Source: Paraclostridium ghonii
Lineage (GTDB): Bacteria; Bacillota; Clostridia; Peptostreptococcales; Peptostreptococcaceae
Direction: 5' to 3' (one strand)
DNA: 64,000 bases
Assembly (NCBI RefSeq): GCF_030815085.1
Contig: NZ_JAUSWG010000010.1
Shown: in pieces, positions 17,348 to 25,899 of the stretch
Position numbering within the stretch: the first letter of the stretch is position 1
Layout of the letters: every line of letters starts with the position of its first letter
Translations under genes and position numbers: made by a program
Notes under the pieces: model-generated
Told to the model about the DNA's origin: nothing
Database searches by the model: none
Seen by the model: the letters and a program-made list of their open reading frames with translations, nothing else

Positions 17348-18397
17348 TTAATTTGCTCCTCCCTTTGCTGCCGTATGAAAATCTATTAACTCTAAAAGCG
17401 CGTCTTCCATGTTATCACAATTAAGAACTTTGTTGTACTCATATTTTTCAACAGAGTGCCCATACAATGCATCATAATAATCTACTAAATAATGTTCTAC
17501 AAGCTGTTCATATTTACCTTCATTAAATAATTGAATATAATAATCAACTTTTTGATTTCCTAATCTTTTTCTAAACTTATTCATACATTGTATTAAAGCT
17601 TCAAAGTTCTTATTTTCTGTATAAATGTAATCTCTACATAATCTATTAACTCTAGATTTAACGCTACACTCTAATAATATGTGGTATCCATCTCTTATTA
17701 TACCTTCATATATTTCATGTGGTACATTTACATGCCCTACTCTTTTACTTTCACTTTCTATAAATATATAATTACTTTTTGAGAAATATAGTTTTTCAAA
17801 AAGGTTGGTCTCAAAACTCTTTTGTGTTGGGGGCTTTTCATTAAACATTATAAACCCAAATGTAGATCCACTGTTTTTAGCTATCCCTTCTAAGTCTATA
17901 ATATCTATACCTTTTTCCTCTAACATAAGAAGCATATCTGTTTTTCCAATACCAGTTAATCCATGAAGCACTATAAATTCTTTAGTATCCATAGCGCTTT
18001 TAAAGTAGTCTAATACAAAGTTTCTATAGGATTTATATCCACCTTGTAATTGATATACATTTACTCCTAATGTCGAAATCATGTTAACTAAACTTCCACT
18101 TCTCATTCCACCTCTTGCACAGTATATAACTATATTTTCATATTCATTAGATAAATTTAAAACCTCCATGTACATGTGTTTTAGTTTATCTTTTACATAA
18201 TCAAATCCCTTTTGTACTGCCTCTTGCTTTCCTTGCATCTTATATATAGTTCCTATATCTTTATGCTCATCATTGCTAAATAATGGCATATGAAAAGCAT
18301 CTAATATATGGTCCTCTTCAAATTCCACTTCCGTTCTCACATCTATAAATATGGTATTTGGTAGGTGTAATGCACTTTTTATATCTATTGTCTTCAA
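17348..18397 (-). CDS. mnmH: tRNA 2-selenouridine synthase MnmH (SelU/YbbB)
   Basis: 349 residues. It converts 2-thiouridine at tRNA position 34 to 2-selenouridine through a geranylated intermediate, using selenophosphate. The N-terminal rhodanese domain carries IFIDVRTEVEF and the active-site cysteine in YCARGGMRSG (about 93-102). The C-terminal P-loop domain has GLTGIGKTDML. The start is TTG, with its ribosome binding site (GAGGGTG) inside the end of ftsK, 2 nt away. It implies that the organism makes selenophosphate (SelD), which is not in this window. Its place between ftsK and rimO suggests cotranscription. Confidence 0.9.
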   Translation of the reverse strand: MKTIDIKSALHLPNTIFIDVRTEVEFEEDHILDAFHMPLFSNDEHKDIGTIYKMQGKQEAVQKGFDYVKDKLKHMYMEVLNLSNEYENIVIYCARGGMRSGSLVNMISTLGVNVYQLQGGYKSYRNFVLDYFKSAMDTKEFIVLHGLTGIGKTDMLLMLEEKGIDIIDLEGIAKNSGSTFGFIMFNEKPPTQKSFETNLFEKLYFSKSNYIFIESESKRVGHVNVPHEIYEGIIRDGYHILLECSVKSRVNRLCRDYIYTENKNFEALIQCMNKFRKRLGNQKVDYYIQLFNEGKYEQLVEHYLVDYYDALYGHSVEKYEYNKVLNCDNMEDALLELIDFHTAAKGGAN

Positions 18398-18399
18398 AT

Positions 18400-20769
18400 T
18401 TATTCACCCTCTAAATTATCTAAATCTTGTTTGCTCACTAGAACTTTTCTAGGTTTACTTCCTTCACTTTGCCCAACTATAGATCTTTCTTCCATAGAAT
18501 CTATAAGTCTTGCAGCTCTATTAAATCCAATTTTAAACTTTCTTTGAAGCATAGAAGCAGAAGCTTGCCCACTTTCAACTACAAATTCTATAGCTTCACC
18601 TAAAAGTTCATCAACATCACTCGTTTGTTCTTTAGATATTTTAGTTATGCTATCTACTATGCACTCTTCATAATTAACTTCTTCATTAACTTGACTTTTT
18701 ACGTAATCTACTACTCTTTCAGATTCTGATTCTGATATAAATGCACCTTGTAATCTAACTGGTTTAGCTGCTCCTAAAGGATAAAATAGCATATCTCCTT
18801 TTCCTAGAAGTTTTTCAGCTCCACCCATATCAAGTATAGTTCTTGAATCTGTTTGAGATGAAACAGCAAATGCAATTCTAGATGGAATGTTCGCTTTTAT
18901 AACTCCAGTTATAACATCTACTGATGGTCTTTGTGTTGCAACTATTAAGTGCATACCCGCAGCTCTTGCCATCTGTGCTAATCTGCATATATAATCTTCA
19001 ACATCGCTAGCGCTAACCATCATAAGGTCTGCAAGCTCATCTATTATTATTACTATTTTAGGAAGTTTATCTTCGCTTTTTTCATTATAACTTGTTATGT
19101 CTTTCACACTAGCTTCTGCAAATAACTTATATCTTCTATTCATTTCAGTAACTGCCCAGTTTAGTGCATTAGCAGCTTTTTTAGGATCAGTTACAACAGG
19201 TATTAATAAGTGAGGTATTCCATTGTAGTTTGCAAGTTCAACAACTTTAGGATCTATTAGTAAAAACTTAACTTCATCTGGATTAGCCTTATATAATATA
19301 CTATTTATTAAAGTATTTACACATACACTCTTACCAGAACCAGTAGAACCTGCTATAAGTAAGTGCGGCATTTTACCAATATCAGCTATTATAGGTTTAC
19401 CTGCTATATCTTTCCCAAGTCCCATAGCTAATGGTGATTTAAACTTATTAAATTCTTCACTTTCAAGAACTTCTCTTAAAGTTACCATCTGAGCTTCTTC
19501 ATTTGGAACCTCTATCCCAATTGCACTTTTCCCCGGTATCGGAGCTTCTATTCTTATGCTTTTTGCAGCTAAGCTAAGAGCTATATCGTCAGTTAAGTTA
19601 ACAATTTTACTTACTTTCACCCCAGGACTTGGTTGAATTTCATATCTAGTTATAGTAGGTCCAACAGTGACTTGATTTACCTTTGCTTCAACTCCAAAAT
19701 CAGATAAAGTTTTTTCTAGTAAAGAAGCATTTTTAAGAACTTTTTTCTTGCTCTTATCATCAGTTTTTGAATCTATTTTATTCAATAGTTCAATACTAGG
19801 CTTTGTGTAATTTTCATACTTTGATTCTGATTGAATTCCAATAGGCTGAGTATTATCTAAGCTACTTTCTTTTATGCTTGAAACCTCTGTTTTTTTCATA
19901 GGTTTAGCTTTTTGTAGCTCTTTTAATACTTCTAATTCCGGCATACTTTGAGTACCCTCTAATATTTCTAAGTAATCATCCTCAGCTTTATTAAATCCTA
20001 CTATCTTTATTGTTTTATCATTCTCGTATTCATCCATACTATTTTCATTATTTTTAGGTTTATTGGATTTATTGGATTTATTGGGTTTATTTTTCAAATC
20101 AGTCTTTGTAACCATAGTGTTTTCATCAACTTCTTCAGTTACCATGTTCATCATAGCATTTTTAAAATTTTTAGCTTTGTCTTTAAAAGAAAGATTTTTA
20201 TCTTTACTATTTTTACTCTTTGCTTTTATAGTGTAAATTAAGTCTTTTAAAGATATATTAAAAGTAAATAGGCATGTTATTAATAATGCAAATATACTAA
20301 TTAACCATGCTCCTGTTACTCCAAGAACCTTTGTAACGTAATATGTGATAAATGTAGCTATAAATCCACACCCTTCACCTTCTACAGCAGCTTTACTTAC
20401 TTCTTTAAATACGTATGAATTAGTAGGACTGTCTATAGGTAAGTTTTTAGCATTTAAAAGCCCATAGAATATAAATATAAAAAATACACCTAAATAATAT
20501 ACTTTAGTATTTTTAATTCTGTATATATATTCATTCTTCTCGAAAAACCCTAAGATTCCCCTAATAATGATTATAAATGGAATAGCTATTGCTAACCCTC
20601 CAAACAATCCTTTAAATATATTCTGAATAACTGTGCCTAGTAACCCCATAGAATTAGAGTTTAAACTATATAATAAAAATATACCAATGAATATAGTTAT
20701 AAGGTTGTTGTATTCAGCTGTAAAACTTGATTCTATCTTTTTTTTCTTTTTAGATTTTTTCTTAGCCAT
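18400..20769 (-). CDS. ftsK: DNA translocase FtsK/SpoIIIE
   Basis: 789 residues. A membrane-anchored hexameric DNA pump acting at the septum in division or sporulation. The N-terminus is lysine-rich and is followed by four hydrophobic helices (about 25-175). A charged linker follows, including an NKPNKSNKSNKPK stretch. The motor has Walker A GSTGSGKSV, Walker B VIIIDELADLM and ATQRPSVDVITG. The C-terminal winged-helix gamma domain (ASMLQRKFKIGFNRAARLIDSMEE) recognises polar DNA sequences. I chose the ATG at 20769, with GAGGTG 6 nt upstream; a GTG three codons earlier overlaps that site. Downstream of tepA, as in Bacillus, where spoIIIE follows it. Confidence 0.93.
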   Translation of the reverse strand: MAKKKSKKKKKIESSFTAEYNNLITIFIGIFLLYSLNSNSMGLLGTVIQNIFKGLFGGLAIAIPFIIIIRGILGFFEKNEYIYRIKNTKVYYLGVFFIFIFYGLLNAKNLPIDSPTNSYVFKEVSKAAVEGEGCGFIATFITYYVTKVLGVTGAWLISIFALLITCLFTFNISLKDLIYTIKAKSKNSKDKNLSFKDKAKNFKNAMMNMVTEEVDENTMVTKTDLKNKPNKSNKSNKPKNNENSMDEYENDKTIKIVGFNKAEDDYLEILEGTQSMPELEVLKELQKAKPMKKTEVSSIKESSLDNTQPIGIQSESKYENYTKPSIELLNKIDSKTDDKSKKKVLKNASLLEKTLSDFGVEAKVNQVTVGPTITRYEIQPSPGVKVSKIVNLTDDIALSLAAKSIRIEAPIPGKSAIGIEVPNEEAQMVTLREVLESEEFNKFKSPLAMGLGKDIAGKPIIADIGKMPHLLIAGSTGSGKSVCVNTLINSILYKANPDEVKFLLIDPKVVELANYNGIPHLLIPVVTDPKKAANALNWAVTEMNRRYKLFAEASVKDITSYNEKSEDKLPKIVIIIDELADLMMVSASDVEDYICRLAQMARAAGMHLIVATQRPSVDVITGVIKANIPSRIAFAVSSQTDSRTILDMGGAEKLLGKGDMLFYPLGAAKPVRLQGAFISESESERVVDYVKSQVNEEVNYEECIVDSITKISKEQTSDVDELLGEAIEFVVESGQASASMLQRKFKIGFNRAARLIDSMEERSIVGQSEGSKPRKVLVSKQDLDNLEGE

Positions 20770-20828
20770 CAATCTCACCTCTTAAAAATAAATTTATACA
20801 TGAATTAATAAATTCCAAAATCATAGCA

Positions 20829-20862
20829 AAAAGTGCTAATGTATTTAAACACTAACACTTTT
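20829..20862 (-). terminator. Hairpin between tepA and ftsK
   Basis: A 14-bp stem with two wobble pairs (AAAAGTGCTAATGT / ACACTAACACTTTT), a 6-nt loop and a T run on the minus strand. It would terminate or attenuate tepA transcription before ftsK. Confidence 0.6.
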
Positions 20863-20905
20863 ATATCTTTTAATTATATCATATTTTATGTTATTTAAAC
20901 AAATT

Positions 20906-21676
20906 TTATTTAATTACATTGTTGTTACTATCATTATTACCTTCGTTGATTAATGCTCTTAATTTAGACATTGCCTCTTTTAATCCACCTACTTCATCAA
21001 TAAGTCCACAATCAACAGCTTCTTCCCCTATTAATACACTTCCTACATCACTTACTAATTCTTCTTTTGAATACATGAGTTTTTCTAGTTCTTCTTTTTC
21101 TATATTTGAAGTTCTTATTATAAATTTAGTTATACGTTCTTGCATCTTTTTAAAATATTCAAATGTTTCATTTACGCCTATAACCAATCCATTAGTTCTT
21201 ATAGGGTGAACTATCATAGTCGCCGTTGGTGCTATAAACGAATAATCTCCTGCTGTAGCAAGCGGTACTCCTATACTATGACTTCCTCCTAAAACAAGTG
21301 TTACTACCTTTTTAGATACACTGTTTATAAGCTCTGCCATTGCAAGTCCTGCTTCAACATCCCCTCCCACAGTATTTAAAATTATTAAAACGCCTTTTAT
21401 ATCTTCATTTTCTTCTATTTCAAATAACATAGGTATTATATGTTCATATTTTGTAGATTTTTTTTGAGGATTGCCTGCAAAATGTCCTTCAATTTCACCT
21501 ATTATAGTTATACATTGTATATCTTTCATATTTTGGTTGGGCATGTTAGGTACACCCATTTGTTTAATGTTTTGTATATCTTCACTTTCGTCTCTATTAT
21601 CATCTTCTTCTGATATATTGTCTTCTTCTGACTTTATCTGAAGTTTTCTATCTTTTTTATTATTATAAAAGTTCAT
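20906..21676 (-). CDS. tepA: ClpP-like serine protease TepA (YmfB)
   Basis: A 256-residue cytosolic protein of the ClpP/crotonase fold. In Bacillus, TepA helps protein translocation and degrades small acid-soluble spore proteins on germination. Residues 1-50 are acidic and disordered. The ClpP-like core starts near 53. The nucleophile is probably Ser134 in GGSHSIGVPLATAG and the histidine His157 in ATMIVHPIR. The oxyanion glycines are in LNTVGGDVEAG. It lies next to ftsK/spoIIIE, as in Bacillus, supporting the TepA assignment over ClpP. AGGAGG ribosome binding site. Confidence 0.88.
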   Translation of the reverse strand: MNFYNNKKDRKLQIKSEEDNISEEDDNRDESEDIQNIKQMGVPNMPNQNMKDIQCITIIGEIEGHFAGNPQKKSTKYEHIIPMLFEIEENEDIKGVLIILNTVGGDVEAGLAMAELINSVSKKVVTLVLGGSHSIGVPLATAGDYSFIAPTATMIVHPIRTNGLVIGVNETFEYFKKMQERITKFIIRTSNIEKEELEKLMYSKEELVSDVGSVLIGEEAVDCGLIDEVGGLKEAMSKLRALINEGNNDSNNNVIK

Positions 21677-21706
21677 ATGTAGCCTCCTTTTAAGACTTAT
21701 TTTTAT

Positions 21707-21859
21707 CTACTTTTCTTTTGAATGTTTGCTTATAGGTCTTGATGTGTTTTGAGCTACTGATCCACTTTTTTTAGGTCTAGAATTAGGTGGTAAGTTTAAC
21801 TCCTCTGCAAATTCTAATTTTAAATTTGGTTGTTTATTTTTTGTTTTTTTATTAGACAT
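21707..21859 (-). CDS. Small basic protein of unknown function (50 residues)
   Basis: The start is the ATG at 21859, with GGAGG 7 nt before it; an upstream in-frame start at 21904 would run through a terminator hairpin. The product is lysine- and serine-rich (MSNKKTKNKQPNLKLEFAEELNL...SKHSKEK), without membrane segments. LKLEFAEEL faintly recalls the LKxExAxELG element of alpha/beta small acid-soluble spore proteins, but the rest does not match. The place between aspartokinase and tepA is the sporulation-linked ylz region of Bacillus. Its ribosome binding site lies in the hairpin described separately. Confidence 0.6.
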   Translation of the reverse strand: MSNKKTKNKQPNLKLEFAEELNLPPNSRPKKSGSVAQNTSRPISKHSKEK

Positions 21860-21864
21860 AAAAA

Positions 21865-21915
21865 ATCCTCCTTCAATGTTTAACTTTAAATATAAGTTAA
21901 CCAAAAAAGGAGGAT
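21865..21915 (-). terminator. Aspartokinase terminator whose stem contains the next gene's ribosome binding site
   Basis: On the minus strand ATCCTCCTT (21907-21915) pairs perfectly with AAGGAGGAT (21865-21873). An inner TTAACTT / AAGTTAA stem (21894-21900 with 21880-21886) completes it, and six T follow. It lies 4 nt past the aspartokinase stop. The 3-prime arm contains GGAGG for the 50-residue ORF, so folding both terminates and hides the translation start. Confidence 0.75.
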
Positions 21916-21919
21916 ATTA

Positions 21920-23137
21920 TTAATTTAATTTAAATTCATCATGTATAGCATGAACAGCTATCTTCATATCTTTTTCTTCAACTAAACAAGATATCGTCAT
22001 GTTAGAATCTGATGTTTGTAATAAGTTAATTTTAGACTTAGATAAAGCTCTTACTATTTTTGCCATAACTCCTGGTATCCCTGTCATTTTTGAACCTATA
22101 AGAGTCACCTTTGCACAATTTTCTTTAACTGTATAATCTAAATCATGATTATTAAGTATATTTTTTAATATATTTAACCTTTCATAATCTATTACGAAAG
22201 TTTTTTCTTCAACAAAGAAATTTATCATATCCAAACTAATTTCATTTGCTTCAATTTCATTCATTATATCTGTAAATATATCTTCTTTTGACTTAACTTT
22301 TATTTGAGTAATCCCACTTTTATGAGCTACCGCTACTGCAGTCATACTTTGTAAAGACTTTGTTTCTTTGTTAACTTCAAACTTAGGACTCATTCCACTT
22401 ATTTTAGTTCCTGGATGAGATGGATTTAAAGTATTTTTTATATTTAAAGTTATAGATCCACTTTTTGCAATTTCAACAGCTCTTGGGTGAATTACCTTTG
22501 CACCTTTATCTGCCATTTGAAAAACTTCTTCATAGTTTATATAATCTAAAACCTTTGCTTCAGGTTCCACTCTAGGATCTGCTGTCATTATACCATCAAC
22601 ATCTGTATAAATCTCAACTGTTTCACATTCTAAAGCTTTTCCTATAGCAACTGCAGATGTATCGCTTCCACCTCTTCCAAGAGTTGTTATTTCTCCACTT
22701 TCTGTAGTGCCTTGGAATCCTGCTACGATAACTACTTTACCTGAATCTAATTCTTTATATATTCTTTCAGGCTTTATATCTAATATTCTTGAATCTGAGA
22801 ATTTTCCATCAGTATATATCCCAGCTTGGCTACCTGTTAAAAAAACTGCATCTATTCCATTTCCTTTTAACATGTTAGTAAGTATAGTTCCTGATATTAT
22901 TTCTCCACAAGACATTATTAAATCTAGTTCTCTCTTAGATGAATTTTCATTTATTCCTTTACAAAGATTTATTAATGTATCCGTTGCATATGGAGCTCCT
23001 TTTCTTCCCATCGCAGAAACTACTACAACTAAATCCAATCCTTTTTCTTTATAGTTTTTTATTATATTGCACACTTGTTGCATTTTTTCATAAGATTCCA
23101 CAGATGTCCCACCAAATTTTTGAACTACTATCGTCAT
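21920..23137 (-). CDS. Aspartate kinase
   Basis: A 405-residue enzyme phosphorylating aspartate, the first step to lysine, diaminopimelate, threonine and methionine. The N-terminal kinase domain has VQKFGGTSV (residues 5-13), VVSAMGRKGAPYATDTL, GRGGSDTSAVA and EIYTDVDGIMTADPR. Two ACT domains follow (about 265-400) for feedback control. It resembles the Bacillus DapG class more than a homoserine dehydrogenase fusion. In Bacillus dapG lies after ymxH and the spoVF genes; here it follows ymxH by 9 nt. There is no room for a lysine riboswitch directly upstream. Confidence 0.93.
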   Translation of the reverse strand: MTIVVQKFGGTSVESYEKMQQVCNIIKNYKEKGLDLVVVVSAMGRKGAPYATDTLINLCKGINENSSKRELDLIMSCGEIISGTILTNMLKGNGIDAVFLTGSQAGIYTDGKFSDSRILDIKPERIYKELDSGKVVIVAGFQGTTESGEITTLGRGGSDTSAVAIGKALECETVEIYTDVDGIMTADPRVEPEAKVLDYINYEEVFQMADKGAKVIHPRAVEIAKSGSITLNIKNTLNPSHPGTKISGMSPKFEVNKETKSLQSMTAVAVAHKSGITQIKVKSKEDIFTDIMNEIEANEISLDMINFFVEEKTFVIDYERLNILKNILNNHDLDYTVKENCAKVTLIGSKMTGIPGVMAKIVRALSKSKINLLQTSDSNMTISCLVEEKDMKIAVHAIHDEFKLN

Positions 23138-23146
23138 ATTATCCTC

Positions 23147-23392
23147 CTAGTACATGCCCTCGTATTCTATTATAATCATGTCATTACCAATTTTTTTTAC
23201 ATTTCTCCACGGTACTTCTAGTACCGATTTATCTTTCCTAAATCCAAAAAAGCCTCGTTCTCTAGGAATCAATAAAGCTAGTATCTTTCCTGTAGTGTCT
23301 TCAATTATAAGGTCGCACTCTCCAACAACTCCTAATCTTTCTCCTGTAACTAAGTTTACAATCTCCTTACCTGCTACTTCAGATAAATTCAT
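23147..23392 (-). CDS. YlmC/YmxH-family PRC-barrel protein
   Basis: An 81-residue protein of the YlmC/YmxH sporulation-associated family with a PRC-barrel fold. The pattern MNLSEVAGKEIVNLVTGERLGVVGECDLIIEDTTGKILALLIP and a terminal EVPWRNVKKIGNDMIIIE are typical. Its molecular role is unknown; PRC barrels usually bind other proteins or RNA. ATG after a run of six G. It lies between the M16 peptidase and aspartokinase, the same neighbour order as Bacillus ymxG-ymxH-dapG. Confidence 0.85.
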   Translation of the reverse strand: MNLSEVAGKEIVNLVTGERLGVVGECDLIIEDTTGKILALLIPRERGFFGFRKDKSVLEVPWRNVKKIGNDMIIIEYEGMY

Positions 23393-23460
23393 AAGTATCC
23401 CCCCATATAAACTAATATATATCCAATATAGATAACCTCTTGATTATATGTCTAGTCTAA

Positions 23461-24705
23461 TTAGTCTAAAGTTATATCTTCTACATTCCTTCCTACGATA
23501 CATACTCCGATATTTTCTACATCAAATACCTTGTCTATAATTAAGTCTATTCTATCTTTATCAATATTATTTATACTTTCTATAATATCGTTAGGATTTT
23601 TTACTTTTTTTGTTAGTATCATTGCTTTGCCAATTGACATCATTCTACTACTAGTACTTTCTAAATCAAGAATATAACTGCCTTTTAATTGTTCTTTACT
23701 TGCTTTTATCTCTTCATCTGTAATATGATTCTTTCTTAGGTTGTCAATTTCTTCTAATACTAAATTATATACTTTTTTTAGATTTTCGTTACTCATACTA
23801 GCATAAATTCCTAGTTCTCCACTTTTTCTATAAAGACTAGGAGCAGAATATATAGAATATACTAAACCTTTATTTTCTCTTATATTTTGAAATAATCTTG
23901 AGCTTATACTCCCTCCAAAAATATTATTTACTATAGACAATGCATATGTATCTTCTCTACATTCTAGAGGTATAGCTTTTAAGCTAATAGCTAAGTTGAC
24001 TTGCTCTGTATCTTTGTTTTTAGCTATAAAACACGGATGAAATTCAGGTTCTGTTATTGATATATCTACATTCCCTTTTGGTAAATCTTTAAACTTTGAT
24101 TCTATAAGTTCTACTATTTCTTCAAATTTAAAGTTTCCACTTACAGATATTACAGAGTTACTGCCTACATAATACTTTTCAAAGTAATTCTTTATAGTAT
24201 CTATATCAATATTGTATAAAGACTCTTCACTTCCAATTATATTCATTCCTAAAGCATCCGTTTTATATATTCCTTCCATAAGAAGGTCGTATACTAAGTC
24301 TTCTGGAGAATCTTCATACATTTTTAGTTCCTCTATTATAACCTGCCTTTCTTTATCTATATCTTTTTCATTAAATAAAGGGTTTAAGAACATATCACTT
24401 ATTATATCTATTCCAATATTTATGTGCTCATCTAATAATTTAACATAATAGCAAGTACATTCCTTACTAGTAAAAGCATTTATTTGTCCACCTAAATTAT
24501 CTACAGTGCTAGCAATTTCCTTAGAAGTTCTATTTTTAGTTCCTTTAAACAACATATGTTCTATAAAATGAGATATCCCACTTAACTCTTCATTTTCTAT
24601 TCTTGATCCTGCATTTACCCAAACACCTAATGTTATAGATTTTAGATATGGTATTTCTTCCCCTATTATTGTAAGTCCATTACTCAATGTGTGCGTTTTG
24701 TACAT
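23461..24705 (-). CDS. M16-family zinc peptidase (YmxG/MlpA-like)
   Basis: A 414-residue protein with the inverted zinc motif HFIEH (His46, Glu49, His50 from the chosen start) and a downstream EE in RQVIIEELKMYEDSPED for the third ligand. An M16 C-terminal domain follows (about 165-345). This size is the single-unit form typical of Firmicute YmxG/MlpA, which works as a dimer, cytosolic by lack of a signal peptide. I chose the second ATG (24705), 6 nt after GGAGG; the first abuts the site. It is flanked by ylxY and ymxH, as in Bacillus. Confidence 0.9.
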   Translation of the reverse strand: MYKTHTLSNGLTIIGEEIPYLKSITLGVWVNAGSRIENEELSGISHFIEHMLFKGTKNRTSKEIASTVDNLGGQINAFTSKECTCYYVKLLDEHINIGIDIISDMFLNPLFNEKDIDKERQVIIEELKMYEDSPEDLVYDLLMEGIYKTDALGMNIIGSEESLYNIDIDTIKNYFEKYYVGSNSVISVSGNFKFEEIVELIESKFKDLPKGNVDISITEPEFHPCFIAKNKDTEQVNLAISLKAIPLECREDTYALSIVNNIFGGSISSRLFQNIRENKGLVYSIYSAPSLYRKSGELGIYASMSNENLKKVYNLVLEEIDNLRKNHITDEEIKASKEQLKGSYILDLESTSSRMMSIGKAMILTKKVKNPNDIIESINNIDKDRIDLIIDKVFDVENIGVCIVGRNVEDITLD

Positions 24706-24826
24706 ACTCATCCTCCAATTTTATTTATGCATTAAAGTATTTATGATAATCATATAAGTTTTTATCTTAATCAATGTCTTTTAAATTATAAGTTAGTGAA
24801 GTCAATTATTCAATATCAAAATCATT

Positions 24827-25570
24827 TTATAAATTAAATACGTCACTAAGTTTGCCTGGCTTTAAATTTTTTTCTTCTATGATTTTTATTATATCATCAA
24901 TACCTTCTGCACTTGCATATGTAGGATGCATAAGTATTATGCTCGAATCTTTCATATCTTTAGACTTAACCCTTTTTATAATTACTTCAGGTTCTTGTCT
25001 ATTTTTCCAGTCTATTGTATCTATATCCCATTTATAAGGTATGTATCCTAAGTCATTACATGCTTTTACTGTGTCTTTATTAAATGAACCTCCTGGAGCT
25101 TGAAAAAACTTAGTTTTTGTTTTTATTATATTTTCAATTATTTCTTTTGATGTTTTTATTTGCTCGTAGTTTTTATCATAGTCTAATGTTCCATAGTCTA
25201 GATGCTTATATCCATGATTGGCTATTTCATGTCCCTTCTTTTGAATTTCTAATAAAAGTTCAGGATTTTCTTCTGCCCATCTTCCTGTTACAGCAAAAGT
25301 TATTTTAGCTTTTTTTTCATCTAACACATTTAAAATTTTTTCTAGATATTCAGTTTCCCATCCAAGGTCTACGTTGCAACTTATTGCAACGTATCCACTT
25401 TTTTCTTTCGTTCCATTGTAATATGGTTCACTAGCTCTGTAAAACATATTAAATGTAGGCTTAGCTTTATCCTTTGTCATAAATACAACACCTATGATTG
25501 CTAATATTATAACTAACGCTATCATGAATATTTTTCTAAGCTTTTTTTTGTTAAGTACCATCATTATCAT
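24827..25570 (-). CDS. Polysaccharide-deacetylase-like protein, YlxY type
   Basis: 247 residues. The start at 25570 is 7 nt after AGGAGG. An N-terminal membrane anchor (KIFMIALVIILAIIGVVFM) is followed by a NodB-fold domain. Motif 2 HGYKH and the late LMHP histidine are intact. The motif 1 aspartate pair has become NVDLGWE, so the catalytic Asp is Val, and the motif 3 Arg is Gln (FQAPGG). The enzyme may be inactive or use other residues. Bacillus YlxY occupies the same place between pnp and the M16 peptidase. It likely acts outside the membrane during sporulation or wall remodelling. Confidence 0.85.
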   Translation of the reverse strand: MIMMVLNKKKLRKIFMIALVIILAIIGVVFMTKDKAKPTFNMFYRASEPYYNGTKEKSGYVAISCNVDLGWETEYLEKILNVLDEKKAKITFAVTGRWAEENPELLLEIQKKGHEIANHGYKHLDYGTLDYDKNYEQIKTSKEIIENIIKTKTKFFQAPGGSFNKDTVKACNDLGYIPYKWDIDTIDWKNRQEPEVIIKRVKSKDMKDSSIILMHPTYASAEGIDDIIKIIEEKNLKPGKLSDVFNL

Positions 25571-25725
25571 AAAAGTTCCTCCTAATATGTACAATTTATT
25601 TCTTCATTAAATTGTATTAGGACAGTTTATCTTTTATGCATTTTATTATATATTATATATTTACACATCCCTATAACTTAAATTGCTTTTATTATTGCAA
25701 AAAATGCTTATTGTGATGGGTGCCC

Positions 25726-25803
25726 GTTGATACTTAAGAGGTATTTCCTTCACACGACAAGCTCTGCTTGTAAGTGTTTCGTCAACACCTCTTAAGTATC
25801 AAC
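25726..25803. repeat. 78-nt nested palindrome in the 329-bp gap between ylxY and pnp
   Basis: The outer arms GTTGATACTTAAGAGGT (25726-25742) and its exact complement (25787-25803) form 17 bp. Nested inside, ACAAGC TCT GCTTGT (25757-25771) and flanking CACAC / GTG sequences extend a second stem. GTGTT...AACAC gives an alternative fold. It is less AT-rich than its surroundings and has no T tract. It could be a mobile palindromic repeat or a structured leader of ylxY. The rest of this gap holds the pnp terminator and AT-rich sequence. Confidence 0.6.
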
Positions 25804-25820
25804 TTCGCTTTTAGTGAAAT

Positions 25821-25875
25821 TAAATAAAGAAAAGAGGAATGTCTAAGTATTAGCCATTCCTCTTTTCTTTATTTA
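25821..25875. terminator. Strong terminator after pnp
   Basis: A perfect 21-bp inverted repeat TAAATAAAGAAAAGAGGAATG (25821-25841) and its complement (25855-25875), with a 13-nt loop in which CTA and TAG can also pair. A and T tracts flank it. It lies 24 bp past the pnp stop. Confidence 0.85.
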
Positions 25876-25899
25876 AATATAGCCTTATCAGACTATAAT

